Positions 22,909 to 32,535 are shown, numbered from the stretch's first letter. The stretch is DNA of 64,000 nucleotides from Flaviflexus massiliensis (GCF_001375495.1 NZ_LN831058.1:826768-890767); one strand, 5' to 3'. The notes: generated by a model not told the origin, from the sequence alone. A program made the numbers and translations.

Positions 22909-25900
22909 TTGGCTAACGTCGGTTTCGCAACAGTCCAGATCGTCCCCTCGTTCAAGGGGATGCAGAAGCAGATCCGTGCTGAACTTGCCGGGATGGGGGA
23001 CGTGTCCTCCCGGTCGTTTGGGGAGCGGTTCACGTCGGGCCTCAAGAAGCACGTTAAGCGCGCTTTCAAGGTTGGCATCGGCTCTGCGGTCGCTGCCGGC
23101 GGGTACATCGGCTACCGCGGCTGGGACCGGCTCCTCAACATTGAGGACGCGCAGGCGAAACTTCGCGGTCTCGGCCACACTGCGGAAGAGATCGAGAAGG
23201 TCACCGAGCGCGCTTTGGCTGCGGTTGAGGGCACCCCGTACGCGCTTGATCAGGCGATGACTGTCGCGTCTGGGCTCATGGCGTCTGGCATCCCAGCAGG
23301 GGAAGAGCTGGAGCGTGTGCTGGGACTGGTCGCGGACTCTGCGACGCTTGCGGGTGCCGATTTGGGTGAAATGGGTTCAATCTGGAACCAGATTTTCGCG
23401 TCCGGCCGGGTCCAGGCTGAAGAGCTCAACATGATCAGTGACCGGGGCATCCCGATTTTCCAACTCCTCGCGGACCACTTCGGCACCACCGTTGATGGTG
23501 TGCGCGAACTCGGTGCGGAAGGAAAGATCTCTGCGGAGGATTTCGCGGCAGCTATGTCCACCTATGAGGGTGCGGCAAAGCAAGCTGGCGATACGACGCG
23601 CGGTGCGTGGGCGAATTTTAATACTGCTCTCGCAAAAATGGGCGCTGATGCTCTGGAACCGTTGCAGCCGATCGTGAAGGATCTGCTGGATAACGCGAAG
23701 GAGTGGGTGCAGGAGATCACGCCCGCGGTTAAAGAGTTCGTGGAGACGACTCTGGAGAACCTGGTCCAGAAAGCGGAAGACCTTAAAGCGTGGATTGACG
23801 AGAACAAGGTCGCGTTAGAGAACGCCGGTGTGGCTGCAGCCGGGTTTATGAGTGCGTTCACGGTGTCGAAGGGCCTGGCTGCACTGCCGGGCCTCCTTCA
23901 GGGTGTCGCCGCGGGAATCGGTGCGATTAACTCGATGCTGCGCGGCAACTGGATCTTCCTCCTGATCGGCGCGATCGTCGCCGGCATCGCACTCATTGTG
24001 AAGAACTGGGACACGCTCGGCCCGAAAGTCACCGAGTTCTACAACAACTATCTGAAGCCTGTGGTGGACTGGATTGTTGCGCTGTGGAATAACACGCTGA
24101 AGCCTGCGTTCGAGCAGGTCAAGTCTTTCGTGCTCGACACTCTCTGGCCCGCTTTCCAGACCGCCTGGGACGGAATCAGCTCCGCGATCCAGACTGCCTG
24201 GAATAACTGGATCAAGCCCGTGTTCGAGGCGATCTGGGGATTCATCTCGGGCACCCTGATCCCGATTTTTGAATGGCTGTGGGAGAAAGTTGTCCAGCCG
24301 GTCTGGAACTTTATCTCGTGGCATATCGAGGCGGCTTGGAACACGATCAAACTGGTTTTTGATGTGCTCGTGTTCGGCATCCAACATATCGGGGATATTT
24401 TCAGCTGGCTCTATGACCATATTGTGAAGCCGGTCTGGAACTGGATCAGCGATGCAATCTCCTGGGCCTGGAACAACGGTATCAAGCCCGTGTTCGAGGC
24501 AATCAAGGGCTTTATCGAAAACACGCTTGCCCCAGCATTCACATGGTTCTTGGACAACATCGTCACCCCAGTTTGGGATGGGATCGCGTCCGGAATCAGC
24601 TGGGTGTGGAATAACGCGATCAAGCCAGTGTTCAATTCGATTAAGGATTTCCTAGAGAACACACTGGGGCCTGCGTTTGAATGGTTCCGGGATGTTGCGG
24701 CGGGGGCGTTTGAAACTCTCGCTAACCTCCTGCTCGACCCAGTCCAGTTTATCGTGAACACGGTTTACACCAACGGGATTAAGAAAGCGTTTGATGCGGT
24801 CGCTGAGGCGGTTGGCTCAAGCGCAAGGCTCCCAAGCGCACACATCAGCGATTTCAACTTCACGCGACGCCGCACACCTGTGGCGAGCGGACCCCGCACT
24901 GGGGGAAGACTCACTTCTGTGCAGGCGCGTGCGAAGGGCGGCTACACCCCGCCGGGGTGGACGCTCGTCGGTGAAGAAGGTCCCGAACTGATCGACCTCC
25001 GTACACCAGGCAGGGTCTACACAGCTGCGGAGACTGCGGAAGCCCTTCGCGGAGCACAGATTGATTCCAGCCTGATCCCGGACCGCCTGTATGACCGTGC
25101 GGAAGCAAACTTCGCGCTCTCGGCCATGCGTTCCGGCGATCCAGACATGCTCTCGCTCGCGGCAGGCACAAGCGAACGCGATGCACTGCTGCCGGTCGGC
25201 GGGGTGTGGGACGCGCTTGGTGCAACTTGGTCGAAGACCTGGCGTGGAGCGGTAAACGTCGTGAAGACTGTCGGCGGTAAAGCGATTGAGTTTATCCGTG
25301 GCAGGCTTGCTGACGCGGCTGAATTGATTCTTAATCCGGTTAAGGGAGCGATCCGTAACGTCCTTCTCGGCAAGGGCGCTATCCCACATATCTTCGGCGA
25401 TATTTCTCTTAACACGATTGATAACTTGATCGGTTGGGTTCGAGGAATTGATGAGGAAGACGAGAAGCAGTGGGTGACCGCCGGTGCCACGCTTGATCCT
25501 GCCCTCAATGCGATTCTGGAATCAAAGATCCCGATGATGGGGGGATCGGCGCGCCCTGTCTCGGGGGGCCGTCTCACTTCGCTCTTTGGTCCTCGTTGGG
25601 GCGGGATGCATGCGGGTGTTGACTTCGCAGTCCCGACAGGTACCCCTATTAGGGCCTGGAGGCCTGGCGTTGTCACGGGGGCGGGCTGGAACACCTTGGC
25701 TGGTCGCACCGGCATCGGTGTTCTGCTGGCTCATGCGGGCGGCTTTGGCTCGTACTACGGGCACCTTTCGAGGGCGATGGTTAATCGTGGGCAGACTGTG
25801 CAGGCTGGGCAACTCATTGGTCTGTCCGGCAACACCGGGCGGTCGACGGGCCCGCACTTGCACTTCGAGATCTCTCGGGGCGGCCCACAGCGGCCCGTGA

Positions 25901-26151
25901 ACCCGTTGCCGTATCTGCATGATGACGGTGGCTGGCTCATGCCTGGGCTCTCACTCCTGCTGAACAACACGCGGAAGCCTGAACCTGTCCTGACTCATGA
26001 CCAGTGGGCAGACATTCGGGCTGGTCGCGATCGTGGCTGGCAGGAAGAAATGCTGCTCGTGGATGCAGATGGGTCAATCCTTGCGAACACGCGTGTTGTG
26101 GCTCGGAAGGAATTTGAGGCCGGCATCAGCCGGGAGGAGGCATGGTCATGA
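22909..26151 (+). CDS. Tape measure protein with C-terminal M23 endopeptidase
   Basis: A 1080-aa tail length-determining protein. Residues 1-280 match the tape measure N-terminal region (VPSFKGMQKQIRAELAG; GQ-type helices to EFVETTLENLV). A hydrophobic segment FLLIGAIVAGIALIV lies near 350. Residues 380-610 contain several diverged copies of a Trp-rich unit (W..IKPVFEAI.GFI). From about residue 885 an M23 (lysostaphin-type) domain has HAGVDF (metal-binding His and Asp) and GPHLHFEIS (active-site His near 981), which probably opens the cell wall during DNA injection. TTG 22909 follows GAGGGGACGG. The gene ends by ATGA overlap with the distal tail gene. Confidence 0.9.
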   Translation: MANVGFATVQIVPSFKGMQKQIRAELAGMGDVSSRSFGERFTSGLKKHVKRAFKVGIGSAVAAGGYIGYRGWDRLLNIEDAQAKLRGLGHTAEEIEKVTERALAAVEGTPYALDQAMTVASGLMASGIPAGEELERVLGLVADSATLAGADLGEMGSIWNQIFASGRVQAEELNMISDRGIPIFQLLADHFGTTVDGVRELGAEGKISAEDFAAAMSTYEGAAKQAGDTTRGAWANFNTALAKMGADALEPLQPIVKDLLDNAKEWVQEITPAVKEFVETTLENLVQKAEDLKAWIDENKVALENAGVAAAGFMSAFTVSKGLAALPGLLQGVAAGIGAINSMLRGNWIFLLIGAIVAGIALIVKNWDTLGPKVTEFYNNYLKPVVDWIVALWNNTLKPAFEQVKSFVLDTLWPAFQTAWDGISSAIQTAWNNWIKPVFEAIWGFISGTLIPIFEWLWEKVVQPVWNFISWHIEAAWNTIKLVFDVLVFGIQHIGDIFSWLYDHIVKPVWNWISDAISWAWNNGIKPVFEAIKGFIENTLAPAFTWFLDNIVTPVWDGIASGISWVWNNAIKPVFNSIKDFLENTLGPAFEWFRDVAAGAFETLANLLLDPVQFIVNTVYTNGIKKAFDAVAEAVGSSARLPSAHISDFNFTRRRTPVASGPRTGGRLTSVQARAKGGYTPPGWTLVGEEGPELIDLRTPGRVYTAAETAEALRGAQIDSSLIPDRLYDRAEANFALSAMRSGDPDMLSLAAGTSERDALLPVGGVWDALGATWSKTWRGAVNVVKTVGGKAIEFIRGRLADAAELILNPVKGAIRNVLLGKGAIPHIFGDISLNTIDNLIGWVRGIDEEDEKQWVTAGATLDPALNAILESKIPMMGGSARPVSGGRLTSLFGPRWGGMHAGVDFAVPTGTPIRAWRPGVVTGAGWNTLAGRTGIGVLLAHAGGFGSYYGHLSRAMVNRGQTVQAGQLIGLSGNTGRSTGPHLHFEISRGGPQRPVNPLPYLHDDGGWLMPGLSLLLNNTRKPEPVLTHDQWADIRAGRDRGWQEEMLLVDADGSILANTRVVARKEFEAGISREEAWS

Positions 26152-26840
26152 CGCTCACCGTCACCATTGAACCTGGGGTGGTGCCCCGCGTTATCCTCTC
26201 CGGAGGGACACCGGGGCAGTCAGTCGTGGGTGTCTCTCAAGGCGGTGCTCGATGGACCGTTGTCGAGGGGATGGCGAGCTATCCGATCGTGGACCCGGTC
26301 GCGCCACTCGAAACGGTGTTCTGGTACGAGCATGCGGGCGAAACGACACAACCAGCGTTCCGTGAGAGCCGCGTCTATAACGCCTTCACGTCCCTAGACG
26401 GCTCGACCGTAGTTCCGTTCATCATGCCTCACGAATGGTCACAAAAAGTCGATACGGGCCTGTCCGTGATCAGGGCGGGCGGGCAACTTTGGTGGATGTA
26501 CCCGAAAGACGTGGACGAGGGAACCTACCCTGTGCAGGCGCGCATAGCTGGTGAAAATATCCCGGCTATGCGCGCCATTCTCTCTACCCAAACACCGTTC
26601 GTATTTCTCCACGGGAAGTGCCCGCTTCCGGATTGCCATGTTCCTCCAGCGCTCACGGTGGTAACTGCATCAGCAGGGTTGTCAACGACGGCACGCAAAG
26701 ATCGGGCTGAGCAAACGTTTCAGCTGGACTTACAGCCCATCACCGTTAACTCCCTGGTTCCGGCCAGGACGTGGTGGCACACCGCGGCAGAGAACGATTC
26801 TTGGCTTGGTGTTGACCTGATCGCGGAAGCATTCAAATAG
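26148..26840 (+). CDS. Distal tail protein (Dit-like)
   Basis: A 230-aa beta-rich protein right after the tape measure, the usual place for the hexameric distal tail ring. The N-terminus TLTVTIEPGVVPRVILSGG and the MYPKDVDEGTYPVQAR segment fit the belt domain of such proteins; a C-terminal part resembles a galectin-like domain. ATG 26148 overlaps the tape measure stop (ATGA) and has GGAGGAGG 7 nt away; ATG 26142 is an alternative. Confidence 0.72.
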   Translation: MTLTVTIEPGVVPRVILSGGTPGQSVVGVSQGGARWTVVEGMASYPIVDPVAPLETVFWYEHAGETTQPAFRESRVYNAFTSLDGSTVVPFIMPHEWSQKVDTGLSVIRAGGQLWWMYPKDVDEGTYPVQARIAGENIPAMRAILSTQTPFVFLHGKCPLPDCHVPPALTVVTASAGLSTTARKDRAEQTFQLDLQPITVNSLVPARTWWHTAAENDSWLGVDLIAEAFK

Positions 26841-26852
26841 AGGAGGCTCCTG

Positions 26853-27899
26853 GTGAGAACTGATGTGCCGTCCCCGCTGGAGGCTCGTGGCTGCCGGTTT
26901 TGGTGTGAGGCCACGGTTGCTCTTGGGTCCAGTGAGGTGACTGTTCCGGTGGCTGGTGGGTCCAGGATTTGGCAGGCGGATCAGTGGCCTGCTGATCAAC
27001 TCTCGGGTGTGGTGATTCCGCGTGTGGTGGATGGCAAGGACTTGCTGGAAACTAACCTGGTTGGGTCGGATGGCCATCGCGTCACAGTGACGGCGCACGC
27101 AGAAACATCCACCAAGTCATGGGATTGGGTGGTCGGGACTTTCCTCGTCACGCGCGCGGAACCAGATGGCCCATCGATCACGCTCGACGGCGTGCTTGCC
27201 ACTCAACTAATTCTCGACCATAAGGGCCGGGCGGCGAGGGCGGTGTCGAAGGCATCGACGATCCACATGGCTGTCGCACGACTCCTCAACGAGGACAGGT
27301 TGACGGCATGGACTGATCCGCGTCTAGCGACGGTTGAGGTGCCGAAGGGTTTCACGATCGGTGAAGACCGAGGCGAATCCCTGCATGACCTAGTCACGGC
27401 ATGGGGTGCCCACGTCACGGTCTCACCCGTCGCGGATATCGCTTTCCATCAGGTGCCGACGAAGGCACCATCAACGCCGGATGTGGAATTCACAGAAGGC
27501 GAGTCTGGGACAGTGGTCGATGCGCCGATCACGCTGGACCGGTCACAGATCCATAATCATGTCACGGTGAGGGTGAAGGATCAGACGAGGGTCGCGGAAG
27601 CCACACAAACCACGGGCCGGTACGCCGTCCAAAGCTTTGGTTACCGCACTCTCACGATCGAAACTGATTCGATTTCACGCTATGCGCAAGCACAACTCAT
27701 GGCCCTCACCGAACTACACAAGGGACTGTTGCGGGCCGTTACCGTTCCGATCGAAGCTGTCCCGGACTGGCGGGTCGAACCCTACGATGCAGCGCGGCTC
27801 ACCACCGAGGATGTGAATGCGATCGGCAGGATCACCGGAATCGACATGCCACTTATTGCGGGGGAAACAGCGGTTTTTGATTTAGGACTGGAGGTCTAA
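26853..27899 (+). CDS. Baseplate/tail hub protein (DUF5047-like)
   Basis: A 348-aa protein with beta-strand repeats (ATVALGSSEVTVPVAGGSRIW; LTVSPVADIAFHQVP) and the conserved block TLEVPKGFTIGEDRGESLHDLVTAWGAHV-like region near 170-190, typical of tail hub proteins encoded after Dit in actinobacteriophages. It should link the tail tip to the fibre. GTG 26853 follows GAGGAGGCTCCTG. Confidence 0.7.
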   Translation: MRTDVPSPLEARGCRFWCEATVALGSSEVTVPVAGGSRIWQADQWPADQLSGVVIPRVVDGKDLLETNLVGSDGHRVTVTAHAETSTKSWDWVVGTFLVTRAEPDGPSITLDGVLATQLILDHKGRAARAVSKASTIHMAVARLLNEDRLTAWTDPRLATVEVPKGFTIGEDRGESLHDLVTAWGAHVTVSPVADIAFHQVPTKAPSTPDVEFTEGESGTVVDAPITLDRSQIHNHVTVRVKDQTRVAEATQTTGRYAVQSFGYRTLTIETDSISRYAQAQLMALTELHKGLLRAVTVPIEAVPDWRVEPYDAARLTTEDVNAIGRITGIDMPLIAGETAVFDLGLEV

Positions 27900-27901
27900 G
27901 C

Positions 27902-30169
27902 ATGGTCCGTCACACGGAACTCTCTGCGGCCCGTCGAGGTGCTCGCAGGAAGCTAGGGGCGCGCCAGCAGGTGCAGCGGTCGAACATGATCACGGCGGGG
28001 TTTGTGGGGCTCGATGGTGAAGACACTGATCGTGCCCTCATTTCAATTGATGAGGTGGATGATCCCGTGTCGGTGATTGCGCCTCCGGTGAAGATCATTC
28101 CCGGCTCGCTCGTGTCGGTCGCAGTAGATCACGCGGGCCGGCCTTCTCGTGTGCTTGGTCCGGCGACAGTCCGGCCGGAAGGACTCGACACCGAGGCACC
28201 CTTACCGCCCGCACAAATCCCGATGGAAGAACTCGCATGGGATGAATTCTCGCCGGAAGATCAGGCGAAACTGGATCAGGCAGTGATCGACCTTGACCAG
28301 GCGAAAACAGACATATCTGAGGCTGAGCAGGCGCTTGAGGATCTTGATCTGGTTGTTTTGCCGAGGCTCCGTGACGATCTAAATGAGTCCATAGGTCGGA
28401 TTGACGAGGCCCGCCAAGACCTTGACACAGCATTCCCGACCGGCCCGTTTGATGTGGGTGCGGAGATTGATGGTGTGCAGACCACGGCGGACGCGGCAAT
28501 GGTCACGGCAAATGGCAAGTCCACTGTCACCTACACATACACCTATACTTCACCTGGACCGACACCGACGGAAGAATTTGGGGCGGGGCGGAAGCCTTTT
28601 GATATTCACAGGAACCAGCTCCAAGCTGACGGAGCTATCGTCGCTGAGTGGGTCTGGGATGGCGCGAAATGGTGGCCGACTACCTTCGGCAATGAAGTCC
28701 TGTCCTCTCTCGACGTGGGCAAGCTGACCGCCGGGACGGCGAGCTTGCAGACCGCTGTCATTCAGAAGCTCGTAGCGCAACTAGCCAGACTGATTGAGGT
28801 GGATGCGGACAAGATCACGACCGGTACCCTCGACGCGGCACGGATCAACACGCTCGAGGTGTGGGCCGAGATAGCGACGCTTGGCAAGATCATCACCAAG
28901 GAACTCATCGCGGCTGGTGCGGTCACAGCAGAATCCCTGAACGTGGTTTTCACCGACCCTGCCACGGGGTTTGGTGTGTCGATCCAGCCAGAAGGATTCA
29001 CCCTCCTCGACGTTGATGGCGCACCCATGGTCACGTTGCGTACCGACATGGCGAATGCTTTCACTGTCGTGAAGGACGGGAAAATGGTCGCCTCAATTTC
29101 ACCAGACGGTGAGGTCGCTGGCAACGTCATCGCGGCGCGTGAAAGTCTGCTCTACCGAGGACGAGAACTCGAATCGTATTTGACCAAGCTTCCACGCGGC
29201 ATGATCGCACATGTCAGGAACACGAGCGACGCGACGGTGGGCACGAGTTCGGCGAGGCTTCTCGCAGTCACGTTCGTGACGCCGGCAGAGCTTCGCAGGA
29301 AAGTCAAAGTGACGTTCCGTGGTCATCCGGGGACATCATCCCCGCGCCTCTTTTTCGAACTACGGCAGTCGGCTGGGACGACCGTGAAAACGACAAACAG
29401 CAAGATGCATGACTGGTATCTGCCAGCGATGCCTCCCGGTAGCTCCCAGTCGTTCGAGTTCTCTCATGTGCGAACCATCGGCGAATGGGGCTGGCCACTC
29501 GATACGGAAATTACTCTTGGCATTTTTGTGCGAGCACTCGATTCGGGGAACACGGCTTTCTTCACATCCGCGAACAATCAGGAGATCTGGGTGGAGGACG
29601 TCGGCGGGAATATCCGTGCGGTGGCGCACACCCCGTGGGTTCCGGTTGGTGGTGGCGGTTCGAGCGGTGGCAACGAGAACGCAACCTATCCGACGGACTA
29701 CGAACGCTCCTGGGACAGCACCGGACACCGCACCTATTCCAGGACGAGTCTCTCGCATGTGCGTGCAGGCTCCTCGCTCGTGCAGGGCGCGATCGCCGGA
29801 AGCAACAGCAGGGGCCATTGGTTCTTCAACGACGCTGCTATCCGATCCGCGCTGGCGGGCGCAACCGTCGAGGGCGGTTTCCTTGTTATCCGGAACCAGC
29901 ACACCTATGCCGGTTCCGGCATGACAGCCGTCGTCCACACACACTCATACAGCAGTGCGCCGTCCAGCTTTGGGACTGTCACTGCATTCACCAGCGTGCA
30001 TGTACCGCGTGGCGAAACCGTCCGCATCCCACTCACCTCAACCGTTTTGAACGGCCTGAAATCCGGGTCCGTGCGGGGCTTCTCCCTCGACCACGGCGGC
30101 GGCTCATCCACCAGCCACTATGGCTACTTCTCGCCCACCGCGACGATCGAATTGAACTACACGAAGTGA
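27902..30169 (+). CDS. Tail fibre / minor tail protein (755 aa)
   Basis: A long fibre-like protein. The N-terminal 100 residues have a basic, beta-rich attachment region; residues 115-180 form a coiled coil (DQAVIDLDQAKTDISEAEQAL); the middle carries repeated ITTGTLDAARINT- and EVWAEIATL-like triple-helix motifs typical for phage fibres (adhesin repeats near 300-370). The C-terminal 200 residues are Gly/Ser/His/Thr-rich (VVHTHSYSSAPSSFGTVTAF), probably the host-recognition tip. It follows the hub gene by 2 nt. The receptor-binding role is inferred. Confidence 0.75.
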   Translation: MVRHTELSAARRGARRKLGARQQVQRSNMITAGFVGLDGEDTDRALISIDEVDDPVSVIAPPVKIIPGSLVSVAVDHAGRPSRVLGPATVRPEGLDTEAPLPPAQIPMEELAWDEFSPEDQAKLDQAVIDLDQAKTDISEAEQALEDLDLVVLPRLRDDLNESIGRIDEARQDLDTAFPTGPFDVGAEIDGVQTTADAAMVTANGKSTVTYTYTYTSPGPTPTEEFGAGRKPFDIHRNQLQADGAIVAEWVWDGAKWWPTTFGNEVLSSLDVGKLTAGTASLQTAVIQKLVAQLARLIEVDADKITTGTLDAARINTLEVWAEIATLGKIITKELIAAGAVTAESLNVVFTDPATGFGVSIQPEGFTLLDVDGAPMVTLRTDMANAFTVVKDGKMVASISPDGEVAGNVIAARESLLYRGRELESYLTKLPRGMIAHVRNTSDATVGTSSARLLAVTFVTPAELRRKVKVTFRGHPGTSSPRLFFELRQSAGTTVKTTNSKMHDWYLPAMPPGSSQSFEFSHVRTIGEWGWPLDTEITLGIFVRALDSGNTAFFTSANNQEIWVEDVGGNIRAVAHTPWVPVGGGGSSGGNENATYPTDYERSWDSTGHRTYSRTSLSHVRAGSSLVQGAIAGSNSRGHWFFNDAAIRSALAGATVEGGFLVIRNQHTYAGSGMTAVVHTHSYSSAPSSFGTVTAFTSVHVPRGETVRIPLTSTVLNGLKSGSVRGFSLDHGGGSSTSHYGYFSPTATIELNYTK

Positions 30170-30177
30170 GGACAACA

Positions 30178-30465
30178 ATGGCCCAAATTATTTATTCGGA
30201 ACTATGGAAAGCGTTCTACCTCGCCGACTCCTCCTCGGTCTTCCCTCTCCTCGTTCGAGGGGCCTGTGCCTACGTCGGAATCGCCTACAGCGAGTCTGTC
30301 CTGCATGCGTGTGCGACAGACCGGGACATCCTCGCCCACCTCGAAATGAGTGAGGAAACAGTCCTCGACGAGGTACTGAAAACGTTAGCGCACGACCCGG
30401 ACGCGGCGCCCATCATGGACCGATTCATCGTGGCAGCCGTCCAAAAATACAAGCAGGGAGAATAG
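30178..30465 (+). CDS. Small tail-tip region protein (95 aa)
   Basis: A helical protein without recognised domain. ATG 30178 lies 8 nt after the fibre stop with GAGGACAAC in front. Its position between two fibre genes suggests a tail or fibre assembly role. Confidence 0.6.
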   Translation: MAQIIYSELWKAFYLADSSSVFPLLVRGACAYVGIAYSESVLHACATDRDILAHLEMSEETVLDEVLKTLAHDPDAAPIMDRFIVAAVQKYKQGE

Positions 30466-30468
30466 ACG

Positions 30469-31170
30469 ATGCCGAAACTCGATATCTTCAAGCGGCTCAT
30501 CCCGAAAGTGGGTACCAGCCCGGCCACATCGGACGGTCCCGCACGGATCGACCACGCCCTCGAGGACCTCTCCCGCACCACACATGCGGTCGTCGAAGTC
30601 GCCAACAGAGCAGAGGCAGACACAATTGCTTCCACGCTCAAAGCTGGGCCAAACCCGTCTGAGGCGTTCCCCTTTGTCGTCTGGCGAAAAGACGAACGCA
30701 CCCTCGACCTCATGGAGTACAACCAGGGCTGGGAGCAGATCGGCGGCCGCCGGCACGGCATGAGCGCGTCCGTTGCACGCCGGACCCAACCAAAAACTGT
30801 GACCGAGCTGCATGTTGAGCAGTTCACGCGCGTATCCAACGGTTGGAACCTGTCGGGTGGGAACTTTGTGGTCCCCACGACCGGTATGTGGCTGATCCGA
30901 ATGTACGGCAACGTCGAAGGAATCACGGCGAGCACGGCGGGTGACCGATTCTTCGCCTACCAAGTGAATGGCGTCACCAAACAGCACTTCGACATCGCAC
31001 GGACCGCCGATGGCGGGATGGACCTCTACCCACTCACAAAGGGTGACGTCGTCAAGTTCGTTGGCTATCACGACACCGGCTCTGACGGGTCATCCTCGGG
31101 TGGCCGGATCATGCGGGCTGAAGTCATCATGGCCCAAATCTCCGACATCTCCTGGACCTCGGTCGGGTGA
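30469..31170 (+). CDS. C1q/TNF-like minor tail protein
   Basis: A 233-aa protein. Residues 1-60 form a helical neck. From about residue 125 the sequence follows the C1q/TNF jelly-roll pattern: FVVPTTGMWLIRMYGN (the common strand pair after F.VP..G.W.I), DRFFAYQVNGV and VVKFVGYHDTGSDGSSSGG, ending in a strand. Such domains form trimers on phage fibres and bind glycans or proteins on the host surface. It is preceded by a small gene 3 nt away and follows the main fibre. Binding target unknown. Confidence 0.7.
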   Translation: MPKLDIFKRLIPKVGTSPATSDGPARIDHALEDLSRTTHAVVEVANRAEADTIASTLKAGPNPSEAFPFVVWRKDERTLDLMEYNQGWEQIGGRRHGMSASVARRTQPKTVTELHVEQFTRVSNGWNLSGGNFVVPTTGMWLIRMYGNVEGITASTAGDRFFAYQVNGVTKQHFDIARTADGGMDLYPLTKGDVVKFVGYHDTGSDGSSSGGRIMRAEVIMAQISDISWTSVG

Positions 31171-31176
31171 TGCTCC

Positions 31177-31554
31177 ATGAAGGACATTTCGAATTGGACC
31201 GCGACATTCCTGGAGCCGGTGGTGATGGTTGCGATCATCGGCGGGCTCGTCGCACTCGTCGGTCATTTTTTGAAGGGCTTCTCGGAGCGCCAGACAGTGA
31301 TCACCACGAACAAGCAAGAGCGCGAAGAGCTCAAGCTTGACGCACTCGTCAGGACTGTGGAGTCAGCGGTCTCTGTGCAGAAGGCATGGGAGACCCGTGC
31401 AGGGAAGCTCGAGGAGCGCGTGGCTCATCTGGAGAAGGAGCAGGCCCGCCAAACAGTTCTGCAAGCTGCTAGTGAAGCCTACATTGCCTCTCTGATTGAC
31501 CATATCAACGATCAGTTACCGCCTCCGCCGCCACCCCGCCCCACGATGGACTAA
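31177..31554 (+). CDS. Membrane-anchored coiled-coil protein of the lysis region (holin-like or DUF2746)
   Basis: A 125-aa protein with one N-terminal membrane segment (FLEPVVMVAIIGGLVALVG, residues about 11-29), a charged coiled coil (ELKLDALVRTVES, KLEERVAHLEKEQ) and a Pro-rich tail (PPPPPPRP). This build is usual for DUF2746-like proteins in actinophage lysis cassettes; a role as second holin or spanin-like factor is inferred. A small terminator (31556-31576) follows. Confidence 0.6.
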   Translation: MKDISNWTATFLEPVVMVAIIGGLVALVGHFLKGFSERQTVITTNKQEREELKLDALVRTVESAVSVQKAWETRAGKLEERVAHLEKEQARQTVLQAASEAYIASLIDHINDQLPPPPPPRPTMD

Positions 31555-31555
31555 G

Positions 31556-31576
31556 CCCGCCACCATGGCGGGTTTT
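31556..31576 (+). terminator. Intrinsic terminator after the coiled-coil membrane gene
   Basis: CCCGCC (31556-31561), loop ACCAT, GGCGGG (31567-31572), then TTTT. It sits between the 31177 gene and the endolysin gene and would partly stop tail transcripts before lysis genes. Confidence 0.65.
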
Positions 31577-31602
31577 CTTATACCCCTGGAAGGAACAAAC
31601 CC

Positions 31603-32535
31603 ATGTCGTATCTCCTTGAAGCCCGTAAACAACGCACCCCGCAATGGAATCGCGCCCGTCGCCACAACAGCGTCCCGTCCGGTGTGTGTGTTATCCACAC
31701 AGCCGAAGGCAACGGCGCGAATAACGTCTTGGACTGGATCTTGACTCGCTCCGACTATGGGTCCTACCACCGGCTCTGTGACGCGACAAGCACGCTGAAG
31801 CTTGCTCCATGGAGTGGTGAGACGTTCCATTGTCGATTCACAAACCCGCACAGTGTCGGCATCTCCGCGGCTGTGAAGGCGGCAGACTGGCCTGCACTCT
31901 ATAAGGCTGGGACAGGGCAGAAGATCATCGACCGTATGGCCATCGAGGCCGCCGACTTCGTGACCTATATGAAGGGGCGTGGTGTCACAGTTCCCGTGAA
32001 ACGGATATCTCGTGCAGAGGCACTCGCCAAGAAGCCGGGATTCCTCGCGCATGAGGATACTGATCCTGGCAGGCGTACCGATCCTGGCAAGGACTTCGAC
32101 TGGGACTATTTCTTTGAACGGATTCGGCATCATCTCGGACAAACCACGGCGACCACGCCCGCGCCCGCGCCGGTGGTGTCGACGGGTCTCACGCTCCCGA
32201 AGAAGGGCGAACCGTACTACGGCCGGGTGATCGACGGACAACCTGGACCCTACACCTATGCGGCTCTCCAGCAGTTCCTCGCGGACCGTCAATATTACGA
32301 CCGTGTCGTCGACGGTGATCCCGGACCCTACACGTGGCGGGGCATGCAACAGTTCCTGGCGGACCGGAACTTCTACGACCGTGTCATCGACGGCCAGCCC
32401 GGCCATTACACCTATGCCGGCCTGCAACGTTTCCTCCAAGCCAACGGCTGGTATAAGCGCGTCATCGACGGCCAGCCCGGCGTTTACACGTGGCGTGCCC
32501 TCCAGGACTATCTCGCCCGACGAACCACGAAATGA
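31603..32535 (+). CDS. Endolysin: N-acetylmuramoyl-L-alanine amidase with four 26-aa wall-binding repeats
   Basis: A 310-aa lysin. Residues 20-180 form an Amidase_2 domain: zinc ligands in VCVIHTAEG (His near 32), SYHRLCD, and AHEDTDPGRRTDPGKDFDW (His near 150 with the PGR-TDPG motif). After an Ala/Pro linker come four tandem 26-residue units (32215-32526), each with the pattern YY.RVIDGQPGPYTY..LQ.FL, which probably bind cell-wall glycan. The unit is much shorter than standard peptidoglycan-binding domains. GGAAGGAACAAACCC precedes ATG 31603; the holin gene overlaps the stop. Confidence 0.9.
   Translation: MSYLLEARKQRTPQWNRARRHNSVPSGVCVIHTAEGNGANNVLDWILTRSDYGSYHRLCDATSTLKLAPWSGETFHCRFTNPHSVGISAAVKAADWPALYKAGTGQKIIDRMAIEAADFVTYMKGRGVTVPVKRISRAEALAKKPGFLAHEDTDPGRRTDPGKDFDWDYFFERIRHHLGQTTATTPAPAPVVSTGLTLPKKGEPYYGRVIDGQPGPYTYAALQQFLADRQYYDRVVDGDPGPYTWRGMQQFLADRNFYDRVIDGQPGHYTYAGLQRFLQANGWYKRVIDGQPGVYTWRALQDYLARRTTK
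32215..32526 (+). repeat. Four tandem 78-bp repeats in the endolysin gene
   Basis: Units at 32215-32292, 32293-32370, 32371-32448 and 32449-32526, each encoding 26 residues around V(I/V)DG(Q/D)PGxYT. The DNA copies differ at many third positions, so they are old or under selection to stay distinct. Confidence 0.9.

Noticed and set aside
32215-32526. The four tandem repeats as a CRISPR-like array
   Set aside because: Units are contiguous without spacers, in frame within the endolysin gene and only loosely alike in DNA.
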